Positions 7,093-14,892 of a DNA stretch of 64,000 nt are shown piece after piece. Position numbers and translations under genes: made by a program. Each line of letters starts with the position of its first letter. Position 1 is the stretch's first letter. Under the pieces are notes generated by a model. It worked only from the letters and a program-made list of their open reading frames with translations, was not told where the DNA came from and made no database searches. The DNA is from CBDFKJ01 sp965248805 (lineage in GTDB: Bacteria; Pseudomonadota; Alphaproteobacteria; UBA6615), in assembly GCA_965248805.1 (NCBI GenBank), contig CBDFKJ010000009.1:992001-1056000 (forward strand). Reading direction: 5' to 3'.

Positions 7093-8965
7093 GCCACACC
7101 GCGAATGTCATGAGGGTCCACAACAGATAGCCGTGATTGGCGCGGCGCGCGGCGTGGTCGCGCCAGAGCCCGCGCACCGAGTCGGGCGACAAGTATGGTG
7201 CAAATTGCCCGGCATCGCGATCCAGTGTCTGCTCGGCCAGTGGCCGCAGCCCACGGCGCAGCATCCGCGCGACCGGGAGGTTGAAGCCGCGCTTGCGGCC
7301 GGCGGTGATCGCCTCCGGGGCGCCGCCGCGGCGGCGCAACGCATGTCGGAGAAATCTCTTGTCCCGCCCGGTGCAACGGGTCAGCAGGCGCGGGTGCAGC
7401 CGCCCGGCGATCGCCGCGATGCGGCGATCCAACATCGGTACGCGGACTTCGAGCCCGTGCGCCATGCTCATCGCATCCACTTTCATCAGCAGATCGGCCG
7501 GCAGGTAGTATCGCTGGTCGGCGACGATGCAACGTTCGACGAGGCTCGGTGCCTCGTTGCGCAGCGCCGCGCGATACTCTTCCAACGGGTCGGTCGTATC
7601 GGCCAGGCACGAAATCGTCGGGCCGTAGAGGTCGCGCTGCAGATGGCGCGGCAGGATGCGCCGCCACTGGGCGTGTGCATCGCGATGGCCGGCCGCAATA
7701 CCGGCGAAGAACCGCGCCGCGACTTCGCTGAGCGGTATGCGGTCCTCACCGCCGGCTCCCAGCCGCGTGGCGAGGCGGGCGAGCATCTCGGAAAGGGAAG
7801 ACGGCAGCACGGCGCCTGCGACACGTGCGACGCGGCTGGCGCGATAGGTTTCGTAGCCGGCGAACAGCTCGTCGCCACCATCGCCGGCCAGAACGACTTT
7901 CACCTGCGGGCGCACGGCACGACTGAGCACGTAGTAGGCAAAGCCGCTCGAATCGGCGAGTTGACCGTCGAAATGTCGGACCACCGAACGAAAGGTGTCT
8001 TCCGGTGCTGCCGCGACATCGACGGGCACGGTGTGATGAGGCAGGCCCAGATCCTTGGCCAACGCGGCGGCGAGCGTCGTTTCATCATGGCTACGCTGGT
8101 CGAACCCGGCGGTGAATAGCGGTACTTTCGGCTCGCTGGGCAACGATAGCGTAACCAGCGTGCTGTCGACGCCGCCGCTCTGCAGTACGCCAACGGGCAC
8201 GTCGCTGATCAGATGCTCGGCGACGACCTTCGACCAGACCGGCTCGAAGGCGTCCACGGCATCCTCCATCCGACCGATGTCCGGACGACGAATTGGCCGC
8301 CAAAAAGTGCGCCGCGCAGTGTTGTCCCGCTCGAAGCGCTCGATGCCGCCGGGTGCGACCTGGCGAACACCCTCCAGCAGAGTCGCGTCGGGTCCGACGT
8401 AGCCCTGGGCGAGAAAACGGTGCAAGGAGGGTCCATTGACCCGCTTCGGCTGCGCCGGGTCGGCCAGCAGCGCCTTCAGCTCGCTGCCGAAACGCACGCA
8501 TTTGTCATCGTCGGCGACGAAGAGCGGCTTGATGCCAAAGCCGTCGCGGGCCAGGACCAGGCACCGATCGCGCGCGTCCCACAGGCCGAAGGCGAACATG
8601 CCCTCCAACCGATCCAGCAACCCCTCGCCCCAATGGACCCAGCCCACGGGAAGGACTTCCGCATCGCACGTGGAACGGAAGGCGACGCCGAAATCACGCT
8701 CCAGTTCACGCCGCAGCTCGGCCTCGTTGTAGATCTCGCCATTGTAGGTGACGGTGACGCGACCGCTCGGGTCGTGAATCGGCTGCCGGGCCGCATCGCT
8801 CAGGTCGCGGATCGCCAGCCGGCGGTGTCCCAGGCCCACGGGCCCGTCGATCCACACGCCCGACCCATCGGGCCCACGATGGATCATCGTGTCCGTCATG
8901 CGGACAAGAACGCCGCGATCAACGGGTTTGCCGGCCCGATGGAACACACCCGCAATGCCGCACAT
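7085..8965 (-). CDS. asnB: Asparagine synthase (glutamine-hydrolysing)-like amidotransferase
   Basis: A 626-residue class II amidotransferase. The start is set at ATG 8965 because it gives MCGIAGV, placing the catalytic cysteine at residue 2; a longer in-frame start would bury it. The N-terminal Ntn-glutaminase domain (about residues 1-190) shows RGPDGSG and NGEIYNE; the synthetase domain has the ATP pyrophosphatase loop SGGVDST (about residue 250) and GDGGDELFAGY. The C-terminus is long, as in cluster-borne AsnB proteins that amidate sugars or other surface substrates rather than free aspartate. It leads an operon with a glycosyltransferase and a methyltransferase, so a glycan-modifying role is plausible; classical asparagine synthesis cannot be excluded. 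Confidence 0.9.
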   Translation of the reverse strand: MCGIAGVFHRAGKPVDRGVLVRMTDTMIHRGPDGSGVWIDGPVGLGHRRLAIRDLSDAARQPIHDPSGRVTVTYNGEIYNEAELRRELERDFGVAFRSTCDAEVLPVGWVHWGEGLLDRLEGMFAFGLWDARDRCLVLARDGFGIKPLFVADDDKCVRFGSELKALLADPAQPKRVNGPSLHRFLAQGYVGPDATLLEGVRQVAPGGIERFERDNTARRTFWRPIRRPDIGRMEDAVDAFEPVWSKVVAEHLISDVPVGVLQSGGVDSTLVTLSLPSEPKVPLFTAGFDQRSHDETTLAAALAKDLGLPHHTVPVDVAAAPEDTFRSVVRHFDGQLADSSGFAYYVLSRAVRPQVKVVLAGDGGDELFAGYETYRASRVARVAGAVLPSSLSEMLARLATRLGAGGEDRIPLSEVAARFFAGIAAGHRDAHAQWRRILPRHLQRDLYGPTISCLADTTDPLEEYRAALRNEAPSLVERCIVADQRYYLPADLLMKVDAMSMAHGLEVRVPMLDRRIAAIAGRLHPRLLTRCTGRDKRFLRHALRRRGGAPEAITAGRKRGFNLPVARMLRRGLRPLAEQTLDRDAGQFAPYLSPDSVRGLWRDHAARRANHGYLLWTLMTFAVWHG

Positions 8966-9316
8966 GGCTACTCGTGTTGTGGCGATCGCGACGAAGCGTC
9001 GCAAGTGAGCCGTCCCGCAATATCGCGAAAGCGGTTAGGGTTTGGTTACGGTGTTGTTTAAAGATTAACTATGCCGTTCATGTCCAGCCGCAATGATGTC
9101 GCGGGCCTCAGGCGCCGCGCCGGCCGCGGCCGTCCGTCGTCCCATCGGTCCAATGGATGTAGCTTTCTCGGTGACGGCGATCGCCGTCGCGGTTGCGATC
9201 TATGTCCGGCGGACGTCAGGGCTGTCGCAGCCGATCGATCTCGGCAGCGATCTGGCCAACATCGCCGGGTTTCTCGCCGCGCGAGCGGACCCGGCCGGCT
9301 TCACCCGCGACCCGGT

Positions 9317-10607
9317 GGAGACCTCTAACAACCGGCCGATTTGGCGCGGATAAGGGTGTCCTGTTGGCCGATCCGTGCGGCGGGTGGATTTGACGGCGTT
9401 ATTCGTCCGCGGTTTCGTTCTCAGCGGGGTGTTTTTTGGTCATACGGGCGGACTCATGCCATGGCGGCCCTGCGCTCATGGAAGATCAGACGCTGGAAAT
9501 TATAGGCGAGGTTGGCGAGGCCTATCTTGGTCTCGGCCCGCTTGAGCCCGATGGTCCGGACGAACAGGCTCATGCGATCCTTCTGCTGGGCGAAGACATG
9601 CTCGACGCGTGCACGGACCGCTGACTTGCGGGCATTGGCCCGGGCGGTCGCCTTGGGCATGGCCCGGCCCGGCGGCTTCTTGCGGTGGATGTGGGAGATC
9701 CGACCCTTGCCCGCCAGCCACGCCTCGTTCGCCTTCGAGCGATAGGCGCTGTCAGCCCACACGCCGGCGGCCAGATTGTCGCCGGTGACGAGATGACGCA
9801 ACATCTTGCCGTCATGGCGGGCGGCATCGGTCACCGCCGAGCCGCGGATGAAGCCGTAGGCCCGATCGATGACGACATGATTCTTGTAGCCGAACACCGG
9901 GATCGCGATGTCGGGCACGCGCCGTTGCGCCCCGGCGGGGTTCTTGCGCCTTCCGGTCTTCACCGTCCACCGCGCGTCTGTGTCCTTCTGCGCCGCCTTG
10001 GCCGGCTGATCGGGCCAGATCTCGGACGCGCTCTTGCCCGCCTTGATCGCCCGCTTCTCGTCATCGCGGTGGCGCTGCTTGGGCGCCGATACCAGGGTCG
10101 CATCGACGATCTGCCCGCCCATCGCCAGATAGCCGCACCGGCGCAGCTCGCCATCGAAGGCGGCAAACAGCTCATCCATCGCCCCGGCCCGGACCAGACG
10201 CTCGCGAAAGGTCCAGATGGTGTTCCGGTCCGGCGTCGGCGCTCCGAGATCGAAGCCCAGGAAGCGAAGCCAACTCAAGCGGTCGCGGATCAGAAACTCC
10301 ATCCGCTCGTCGCTCACCGTGTGCCGCGCGGCCAGGACCAGAACCTTGAACATCGCCACCGCATCGTAGGCCGGGCGGCCGCCTTTCGATCCGTCCGAAT
10401 AGCCCAGCGCCGCCTCAAGCGGTGCGCGGAAAATCTCGAAATCGACAACCTTCGCCAGCACCTCCAACGGATCGCCAGTCGCCGAAAGCTTGCGCAAATG
10501 ATCCGGTAAGCCGAACAGGCCAGTCTGCCTCATCAATACCCCCCTCGAATCGAACCGCCGCAGAGAATCACAACAAGGCAAAATTGGCGAGGTAAATAGA
10601 GGCGTCC
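9317..10607 (-). mobile_element. Insertion sequence, IS5 family (copy A, intact transposase)
   Basis: A 1291-bp element inserted in the membrane protein gene. The ends are imperfect inverted repeats of the form GGA(N2)CCTC(N)A(N3)ACC, reading GGAGACCTCTA on the left and, on the minus strand, GGACGCCTCTA on the right. It is flanked by the 4-bp direct duplicate CGGT at 9313-9316 and 10608-10611. The boundaries were set by comparing the three copies in the window (9317, 22349 and 25394) and by the in-frame repair of the host gene. Copy A is almost identical to copy C, so their transposition is recent. About 137 bp of non-coding sequence follow the transposase stop. Confidence 0.92.
9454..10533 (-). 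CDS. IS5 family transposase (copy A)
   Basis: A 359-residue DDE transposase that cuts and rejoins the IS5 ends. The start MRQTGLFGLPDHL at 10533 has a strong purine-rich ribosome site (GAGGGGG) upstream; the frame extends further upstream but without family-like residues. The N-terminal DUF772-like domain (KGGRPAYDAVAMFKVLVL, then MEFLIRDRLSWLRFLG) is followed by the DDE domain with QIVDATLV, VWADSAYRS and a C-terminal ARVEHVFAQQK. The WPDQPAKAAQKDTDARWTVK insert is typical of the IS5 subgroup. The frame is uninterrupted, so this copy could supply transposase to the defective copy C. Confidence 0.95.
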   Translation of the reverse strand: MRQTGLFGLPDHLRKLSATGDPLEVLAKVVDFEIFRAPLEAALGYSDGSKGGRPAYDAVAMFKVLVLAARHTVSDERMEFLIRDRLSWLRFLGFDLGAPTPDRNTIWTFRERLVRAGAMDELFAAFDGELRRCGYLAMGGQIVDATLVSAPKQRHRDDEKRAIKAGKSASEIWPDQPAKAAQKDTDARWTVKTGRRKNPAGAQRRVPDIAIPVFGYKNHVVIDRAYGFIRGSAVTDAARHDGKMLRHLVTGDNLAAGVWADSAYRSKANEAWLAGKGRISHIHRKKPPGRAMPKATARANARKSAVRARVEHVFAQQKDRMSLFVRTIGLKRAETKIGLANLAYNFQRLIFHERRAAMA

Positions 10608-11757
10608 CGGTGTTGGGTGATCCGGCCAATATCGCCATTTATCGCACCTTCTACACCGCAATCGTGGGGGCACTCGCACCTTGGGTCGGCGGCCCTGCAC
10701 GGGCCGTGGGCGTACTCCTGGTACCGGCAGCGACCCTGTATATCCTGGCCTTCTATGTCCTCGGTCGGGCGCTTTTCGAGGACCGTACCTGGGCGCTGCT
10801 CCTCGCCCTATGTGCCGCTCAATCTGGGCACCTATTGGGGTTTGGGCACGGAGGCACAGCCGCGCCTGTTGTTCGCGGCGTTATTGCCGCTTGTTCTCGC
10901 CATGGTCGTATACTGGCGCGACGCGCCGGGGCGCTAGGCCATGGATCATGCTGGCGCTCGGCGGGCTGCTCTACGTTCACCCGGTCGCGGGACCGGGCGT
11001 GGCGCTGGCGGTCTGGACCGCTCTGCTGACGCTGAAGCCGCATGAGACGGCCTGGGCGAGCCACTTTGCACGGATGGTGCTGCTGGGGCTCGTGTTTGTC
11101 GTCTCGATCGCGCCGTTCGCCTGGCACTATGCCAGCCATTGGCAGGGCGCGCGGCTGGACGATATCGGTGCGCTCATGGACATTGCCCGTGTGCGCCTGC
11201 TGCCCGGCTATCTCGACCTCGCCCAGGCGTTGCAAGATCTCTTCGTCAATCAGCGTCCCAATTTGCCGGTTTGGCTGGTCGCCGGGATCGGTTGTGCGTT
11301 TCTGGCCACGCGCCAGGACGGAACGGCGCGACTCGCACGCGCCTTCGCCGCGATGTTCGCGGCGCTGTTCGTGTTCAGCTTCGGTCTAACCTATGCCGAA
11401 CATAGAATCGCGGAGGCGCTGGGCCGGTTTCCACTGCAGATCGACTTGGTTCGGACCTTCCGATATTTGCTGCTGTTCATCCCTCTGTTTGGGCTGTGGC
11501 CGTTGGCACGCATGGCGCGTCGCAAACCGGAGTTGCGCGTCGGCGCCGTGGCAGCCGCTCTGGTGCTGGTGGCTGTATGGAACGCGGCCTATCGAACTCC
11601 GTGGCAGGTGGCTTGGTCGGGAGCGGCCTGCCTGCTAGGCCCGGCGGCGAGTTGCGCCTCGCCGGAGTTGCAGGCGCGGCGGGATCTGCTGCAGGCCGTC
11701 GGCGCGCTCACACCGCCGGGCAGCCTGATCTATGCGGCCTCGGACGAACTCGGCCTA

Positions 11758-12891
11758 GTGGATTGATCGGAACGAAAGAGTCCGAATTGGGATTCCGTAT
11801 TTTGCTGTGTTATGCGAATCTGGCGCATGCGCAGTGGAATCTCCTTCACCCTATCCGCCGGCGACCGTCAGCGATTGCGCGCGGTCGTCGCGGATCCCAA
11901 GAGCCCGCAGAAACACGTCTGGCGGGCACATATTGTCCTTCTCAGCGGCGAGGGTCTGGGCACCTCGGCGATCATGACCGAGACCGGCAAGTCCAAGACC
12001 TGCGTGTGGCGCTGGCAAGAGCGGTTCAGGCACGAGGGTGTCGGCGGCCTGCTTCGCGACAAGTCCCGTCCGCCCGGCAAGGCGCCGGTCCCGCTCGATC
12101 GTGTCGCCGAGATCGTGCGCCTGACGCAGCAACCGCCGCCGTTTGAGGCGACCCACTGGACGTTGCGCGCGATCGCCAGGGCGGCCGGTATTGCCGCCTC
12201 GACGGTGCAGGCGATCTGGAAGGCTCACGGTCTCAGCCCGCACCGCTGGCGCAACTTCAAGCTGTCGACCGACCCTGCCTTCGCCGAGAAACTCACCGAT
12301 ATCGTCGGCCTGTATGTCGACCCGCCGGCCCATGCGGTGGTGTTGTCGATCGATGAGAAGTCACAGATCCAGGCGCTCGACCGCCGGTCTGCCGATGAAG
12401 AAGGGACGCGCCGGCACCATGACTACAAACGGCACGGCACGACCACGCTGTTTGCGGCGCTCAACGTTCTGGACGGAACGGTGATCGGCCAGAACATGCA
12501 GCGCCACCGCCATCAGGAGTTCATCCGCTTCCTCAACCGCATCGAGCGCACGGTGCCGGCGGACAAGGCCATCCACGCGATCGTCGACAACTACGCGGCG
12601 CACAACAAGGACAAGGTCCGCGCCTGGCTCGCCCGCCATCCGCGCTGGACTTTCCACTTCACACCGACCTCCTGCTCGTGGCTCAATGCCGTCGAGGGCT
12701 TCTTCGCAAAACTCACCCGGCGGCGGCTCAAGCACGGCGTCTTCCATTCCGTCGTCGATCTCCAGGCCGCAATCAACCGCTTCGTCCGCGAATACAATGC
12801 GGCCAACCCACAGCCACTCATATCGAAAGCCGACCCCGACGACATCATCGCAGCCCGAAACCGAGGGTTCCAAACGTTGGAATCAATCCAC
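11758..12891 (+). mobile_element. Insertion sequence, IS630 family
   Basis: A 1134-bp element bounded by the inverted repeats GTGGATTGAT and ATCAATCCAC. It is flanked by TA at 11756-11757 and 12892-12893, the TA duplication expected for the IS630/Tc1/mariner superfamily. It lies in the C-terminal coding part of the same membrane gene that IS5 copy A interrupts; excision at TA restores the frame (DELGL followed by GLGLTRLLY). It carries a single transposase gene whose stop codon lies outside the element. Confidence 0.93.
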
Positions 12892-12894
12892 TAG
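11827..12894 (+). CDS. IS630 family transposase
   Basis: A 355-residue transposase. The N-terminal helix-turn-helix region (about residues 20-110) includes the conserved-looking KSKTCVWRWQERF and GLLRDKSRPPGK; the DDE domain shows LSIDEKSQIQALDR (first D), AIVDNYAAHN (second D) and NAVEGFFAKLTRRRL (catalytic E). ATG 11827 (MRSGISFTLS) is preferred over the in-frame ATG 11812, because family homology begins there. The last codon is CAC at the element's terminal base; the stop TAG at 12892-12894 is made from the TA target duplicate plus a host G. The frame is intact, so the element is probably active. Confidence 0.93.
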   Translation: MRSGISFTLSAGDRQRLRAVVADPKSPQKHVWRAHIVLLSGEGLGTSAIMTETGKSKTCVWRWQERFRHEGVGGLLRDKSRPPGKAPVPLDRVAEIVRLTQQPPPFEATHWTLRAIARAAGIAASTVQAIWKAHGLSPHRWRNFKLSTDPAFAEKLTDIVGLYVDPPAHAVVLSIDEKSQIQALDRRSADEEGTRRHHDYKRHGTTTLFAALNVLDGTVIGQNMQRHRHQEFIRFLNRIERTVPADKAIHAIVDNYAAHNKDKVRAWLARHPRWTFHFTPTSCSWLNAVEGFFAKLTRRRLKHGVFHSVVDLQAAINRFVREYNAANPQPLISKADPDDIIAARNRGFQTLESIH

Positions 12895-13089
12895 GACTGG
12901 GTTTGACACGACTGTTGTATTCGGCCGTCTTCGGCAAAGTACTTCGTTCGCGCCCGTTCGCGCACTCAATACATATAAAGCATGCTCCACCGACACATTG
13001 ACCCAAGTCACGGCCCCGGCGCCGGAGAGTTGGCTCGCCACTTATGTACCTAGCGTTTGGGTCTAAGAGCCGTTCCGGGAAGTAGAGAT

Positions 13090-13931
13090 TCACGAGCAAG
13101 GGCTTGGCCGGGTCAAGCGTCGCAGCATGATGCGGATCATGGCGAGGTGGATGAAAGCGACGACAGAACGGACGTGGCGTTCGAAGTCGCGCGCCAGCCG
13201 GCGGCAACGGACGATCCAGGCGAAGGTGCGCTCGACGATCCAGCGCTTCGGCAGCACCTCGAAGCGCGGCACGCTGTTGCGCTTGACGATCTCCAGCCGC
13301 CAGGCGCCGGTCTTCGCCACCACGGCAGCCATCTTTGGTCCCTGGTAGCCGCCGTCGGCGTAGATCACCTCGATGAACGGAAACAGCCGGCGTGTCCGGC
13401 GCAGCAGTGTGGCCGCGCCATCGCGGTCCTGCACGTTGCCGGGATGCACGACGAGGCCCAGCATCAGGCCGAGCGTATCGACCAGGATGTGCCGCTTGCG
13501 GCCGGTGAGCTTCTTGCCCGCGTCGAAGCCCTGCGGATCGATCGACGCCCCCCTTTTTGCGCCGCTTTGGCGCTCTGGCTGTCGATGATGGCCGCGCTCG
13601 GACTGGCTTCGCGGCCCGCGCGCTCGCGCACCGCCACGTAGAGCTCATGATGGATGCGAGCCAGGGTGCCGTCCCATTCCCACAGGTCGAAGTAGTCGTA
13701 CACCGTGCTCTTCGGCGGCAGGTCCTTGGGCAGCGCGGTCCACTGGCAGCCGGTCGACAGCACGTAGAAGATGCCGTTCAGGACTTCGCGGACATCGACC
13801 GTCCGCTTACGCCCACCGTGCTTCGCCGGTGGGATCAGCGGCTCGATCAGCGCCCATTCGGCGTCGGTCAGATCACTCGGATAGCGAAGCCGGCCACGGT
13901 CGGCGGCCGCGCGGTGTTCAGGCTTCCACAT
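13090..13931 (-). CDS. IS5/IS427-group transposase made by -1 frameshifting
   Basis: The transposase is split over two frames. The first frame begins at ATG 13931 (MWKPEHRAAADRGRLRYPSD), covers the DUF4096-like N-terminus (LTDAEWALIEPLIPP, GCQWTALPKDLPPKSTVY) and the first catalytic aspartate in AAIIDSQSAKAAQKGG. After the A5G6 run at 13548-13558, the -1 frame continues SIDPQGFDAGKKLTGRKRH, then VIYADGGYQGPKM (second D) and WIVERTFAWIVRCRRLARD (E), ending at 13090. The unshifted frame would run into unrelated arginine-rich sequence to 13464. Such an arrangement is normal in this group and does not by itself mean inactivation. Confidence 0.87.
13548..13558 (-). promoter_or_regulatory. Slippery site for -1 programmed ribosomal frameshift
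   Basis: On the minus strand the run reads five A followed by six G, between the AAQ codons and the conserved second half of the transposase. A -1 shift here joins the two conserved transposase frames. It was identified by the position where the first frame loses, and the second frame gains, family-like residues. Confidence 0.7.
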
Positions 13932-14017
13932 CGGGCACCCCAAAGCAGTTGGACAGGTGACAGACAATAAAACACAACCGATTCCGACGACTCAAAAACT
14001 TTCCGGAACCGCTCTAA

Positions 14018-14281
14018 AGCGGTGAAATATGCGTAGCGCAATACAGGGGCTGCGACCGTGCGTTACTTTAGTGCTCAGGCCGTTCAGTTCAACTTTCCGT
14101 GCGTAATTTTGCCGCCAGCGATCGATCGATGCTCACGTTACACGCCCTTGGCTCAGCAGACTGATAAGTGGATTGATGGGATAAATTGATCGCGTCGCAA
14201 GACTAAATCGCTTGAATTTTGCAAAGAATAGTTTACATCAGCACACAGAATCCGAGTCTAAAGATTTTCGTGTCAAAGGAG
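14018..14281 (+). promoter_or_regulatory. AT-rich leader upstream of the MucR-type regulator
   Basis: About 260 bp between the IS427-type element and the regulator. The last 130 bp (14150-14281) are markedly AT-rich for this genome, with TA and TTTA steps (for example AATTGATC near 14184, TTTTGC near 14217 and TAGTTTACATC near 14228). MucR/Ros proteins bind AT-rich DNA and commonly repress their own gene, so this is the likely operator and promoter. AAAGGAG at about 14275-14281 directly abuts the ATG at 14282. No coding gene was seen. Confidence 0.5.
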
Positions 14282-14806
14282 ATGAGTGAGACAATGATGC
14301 AATCATCTACAGACGTCCGGCGTTTGGTGGTCGACATTGTGGTGGCGTTCGTTGGCCACAACCGGCTGGGGATCGACGAATTGCCCGGAATTATCGATAC
14401 TGTACACACCGCGCTGCTCGACCAGCAACAAGGCGAAGCGGCACAGGCGCTTCCGGAGCCCGCGGTGGCGATCCGGCGTTCGGTGTCTCGCAATCACATC
14501 GTATGCCTGGAAGACGGCAAGCGGTTCAAGTCGCTGAAGCGCCATCTGCGCACGGCGCACAACATGACCCCGGAGGAATATCGGGCGCGCTGGTCATTGC
14601 GCAGCGACTATCCCCTGGTCGCGCCGAACTACGCCGCGCAGCGCTCGGAATTGGCCAAGTCGATCGGACTGGGTCGCAAGGCGACAAAAACAGCCAAGAC
14701 GACCCGGGCGACGAAGGCGGCCAAGACGACTCCGACCACGAAGGCGAAAACCGCGAAGCGGGGCCGCAAACCTGTCGGTCGGCCACGCCTGAAAAGGGTC
14801 GCCTGA
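14282..14806 (+). CDS. mucR: MucR/Ros family zinc-finger transcriptional regulator with AT-hook tail
   Basis: A 174-residue alphaproteobacterial global regulator of surface polysaccharide and motility genes. The N-terminal oligomerisation helices (LVVDIVVAFVGHNRLGIDEL) precede the zinc-finger domain with VCLEDGKRFKSLKRHLRT, AHNMTPEEYRARW and YPLVAPNYAAQRSELAKSIGLG. The C-terminus is unusual: about 40 residues rich in Lys, Ala and Thr (KATKTAKTTRATKAAKT) ending in GRKPVGRPRLKRVA, an AT-hook-like GRP core flanked by basic residues. The start could be ATG 14282 or 14294; a further upstream in-frame start at 14219 lacks family residues. The neighbourhood (glycan genes on one side, flagellar genes on the other) fits the known MucR regulon type. 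Confidence 0.9.
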   Translation: MSETMMQSSTDVRRLVVDIVVAFVGHNRLGIDELPGIIDTVHTALLDQQQGEAAQALPEPAVAIRRSVSRNHIVCLEDGKRFKSLKRHLRTAHNMTPEEYRARWSLRSDYPLVAPNYAAQRSELAKSIGLGRKATKTAKTTRATKAAKTTPTTKAKTAKRGRKPVGRPRLKRVA

Positions 14807-14892
14807 GCAAAAACGACACCGCCTTTGGCTGCGGCCGATCGCCCTGCGATGAAACCTGGTGTCCCGCACCCTGGGCGATGGCCCGCGGGCGC

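Larger units (their letters stand above)
9093..13001 (+). pseudogene. Multi-pass membrane protein of a glycan locus, interrupted by two ISs and two frameshifts
   Basis: The reading frame begins at 9093, enters an IS5 element at 9317 and resumes at 10612 exactly in frame when the element and one CGGT duplicate are removed (the join reads RDPVLGDPANIAIY). It then needs a frame change near 10813-10817 (LALL to YVPLNLGTYWGLG) and again near 10934, where an extra T creates a TAG. It continues through hydrophobic segments (LGLVFVVSIAPFAWHY, AFAAMFAALFVFSFGL, TFRYLLLFIPLFGLW) to DELGL, where IS630 is inserted at TA. After IS630 the frame runs 36 more codons to TGA 12999-13001. The protein looks like the large membrane proteins found with glycosyltransferases; I cannot assign a function. 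It is certainly non-functional as read. Confidence 0.85.
13067..14014 (-). mobile_element. Insertion sequence, IS5 family, IS427-like group
   Basis: A 948-bp element with 17-bp imperfect inverted ends: GAGCCGTTCCGGGAAGT at the left and, read on the minus strand, GAGCGGTTCCGGAAAGT at the right (15 of 17 match). It is flanked by the 3-bp duplicate TAA at 13064-13066 and 14015-14017, matching the TNA-type target of the IS427 group. Its transposase is encoded in two overlapping frames. It lies between the remnant of the membrane gene and the mucR promoter region and does not interrupt a recognisable gene. Confidence 0.9.

Noticed and set aside
6845..8119. 424-codon plus-strand open frame opposite asnB
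   Set aside because: AsnB motifs on the minus strand are complete; this frame has no recognisable domain and is a high-GC shadow.
9685..10509. Plus-strand open frame inside IS5, also present in the other two copies
   Set aside because: It recurs only because the element recurs; it is antisense to the transposase and has no motif of a passenger gene.
10610..11766. Treating the fragments after IS5 copy A as separate membrane protein genes
   Set aside because: The fragments join in frame with the sequence before the element and are continuous in hydrophobic pattern, so they are one broken gene.
13002..13063. A further coding fragment of the broken membrane gene between IS630 and the IS427-type element
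   Set aside because: The repaired frame stops at 12999-13001; the remaining 62 bp up to the duplicate have no recognisable coding signal.
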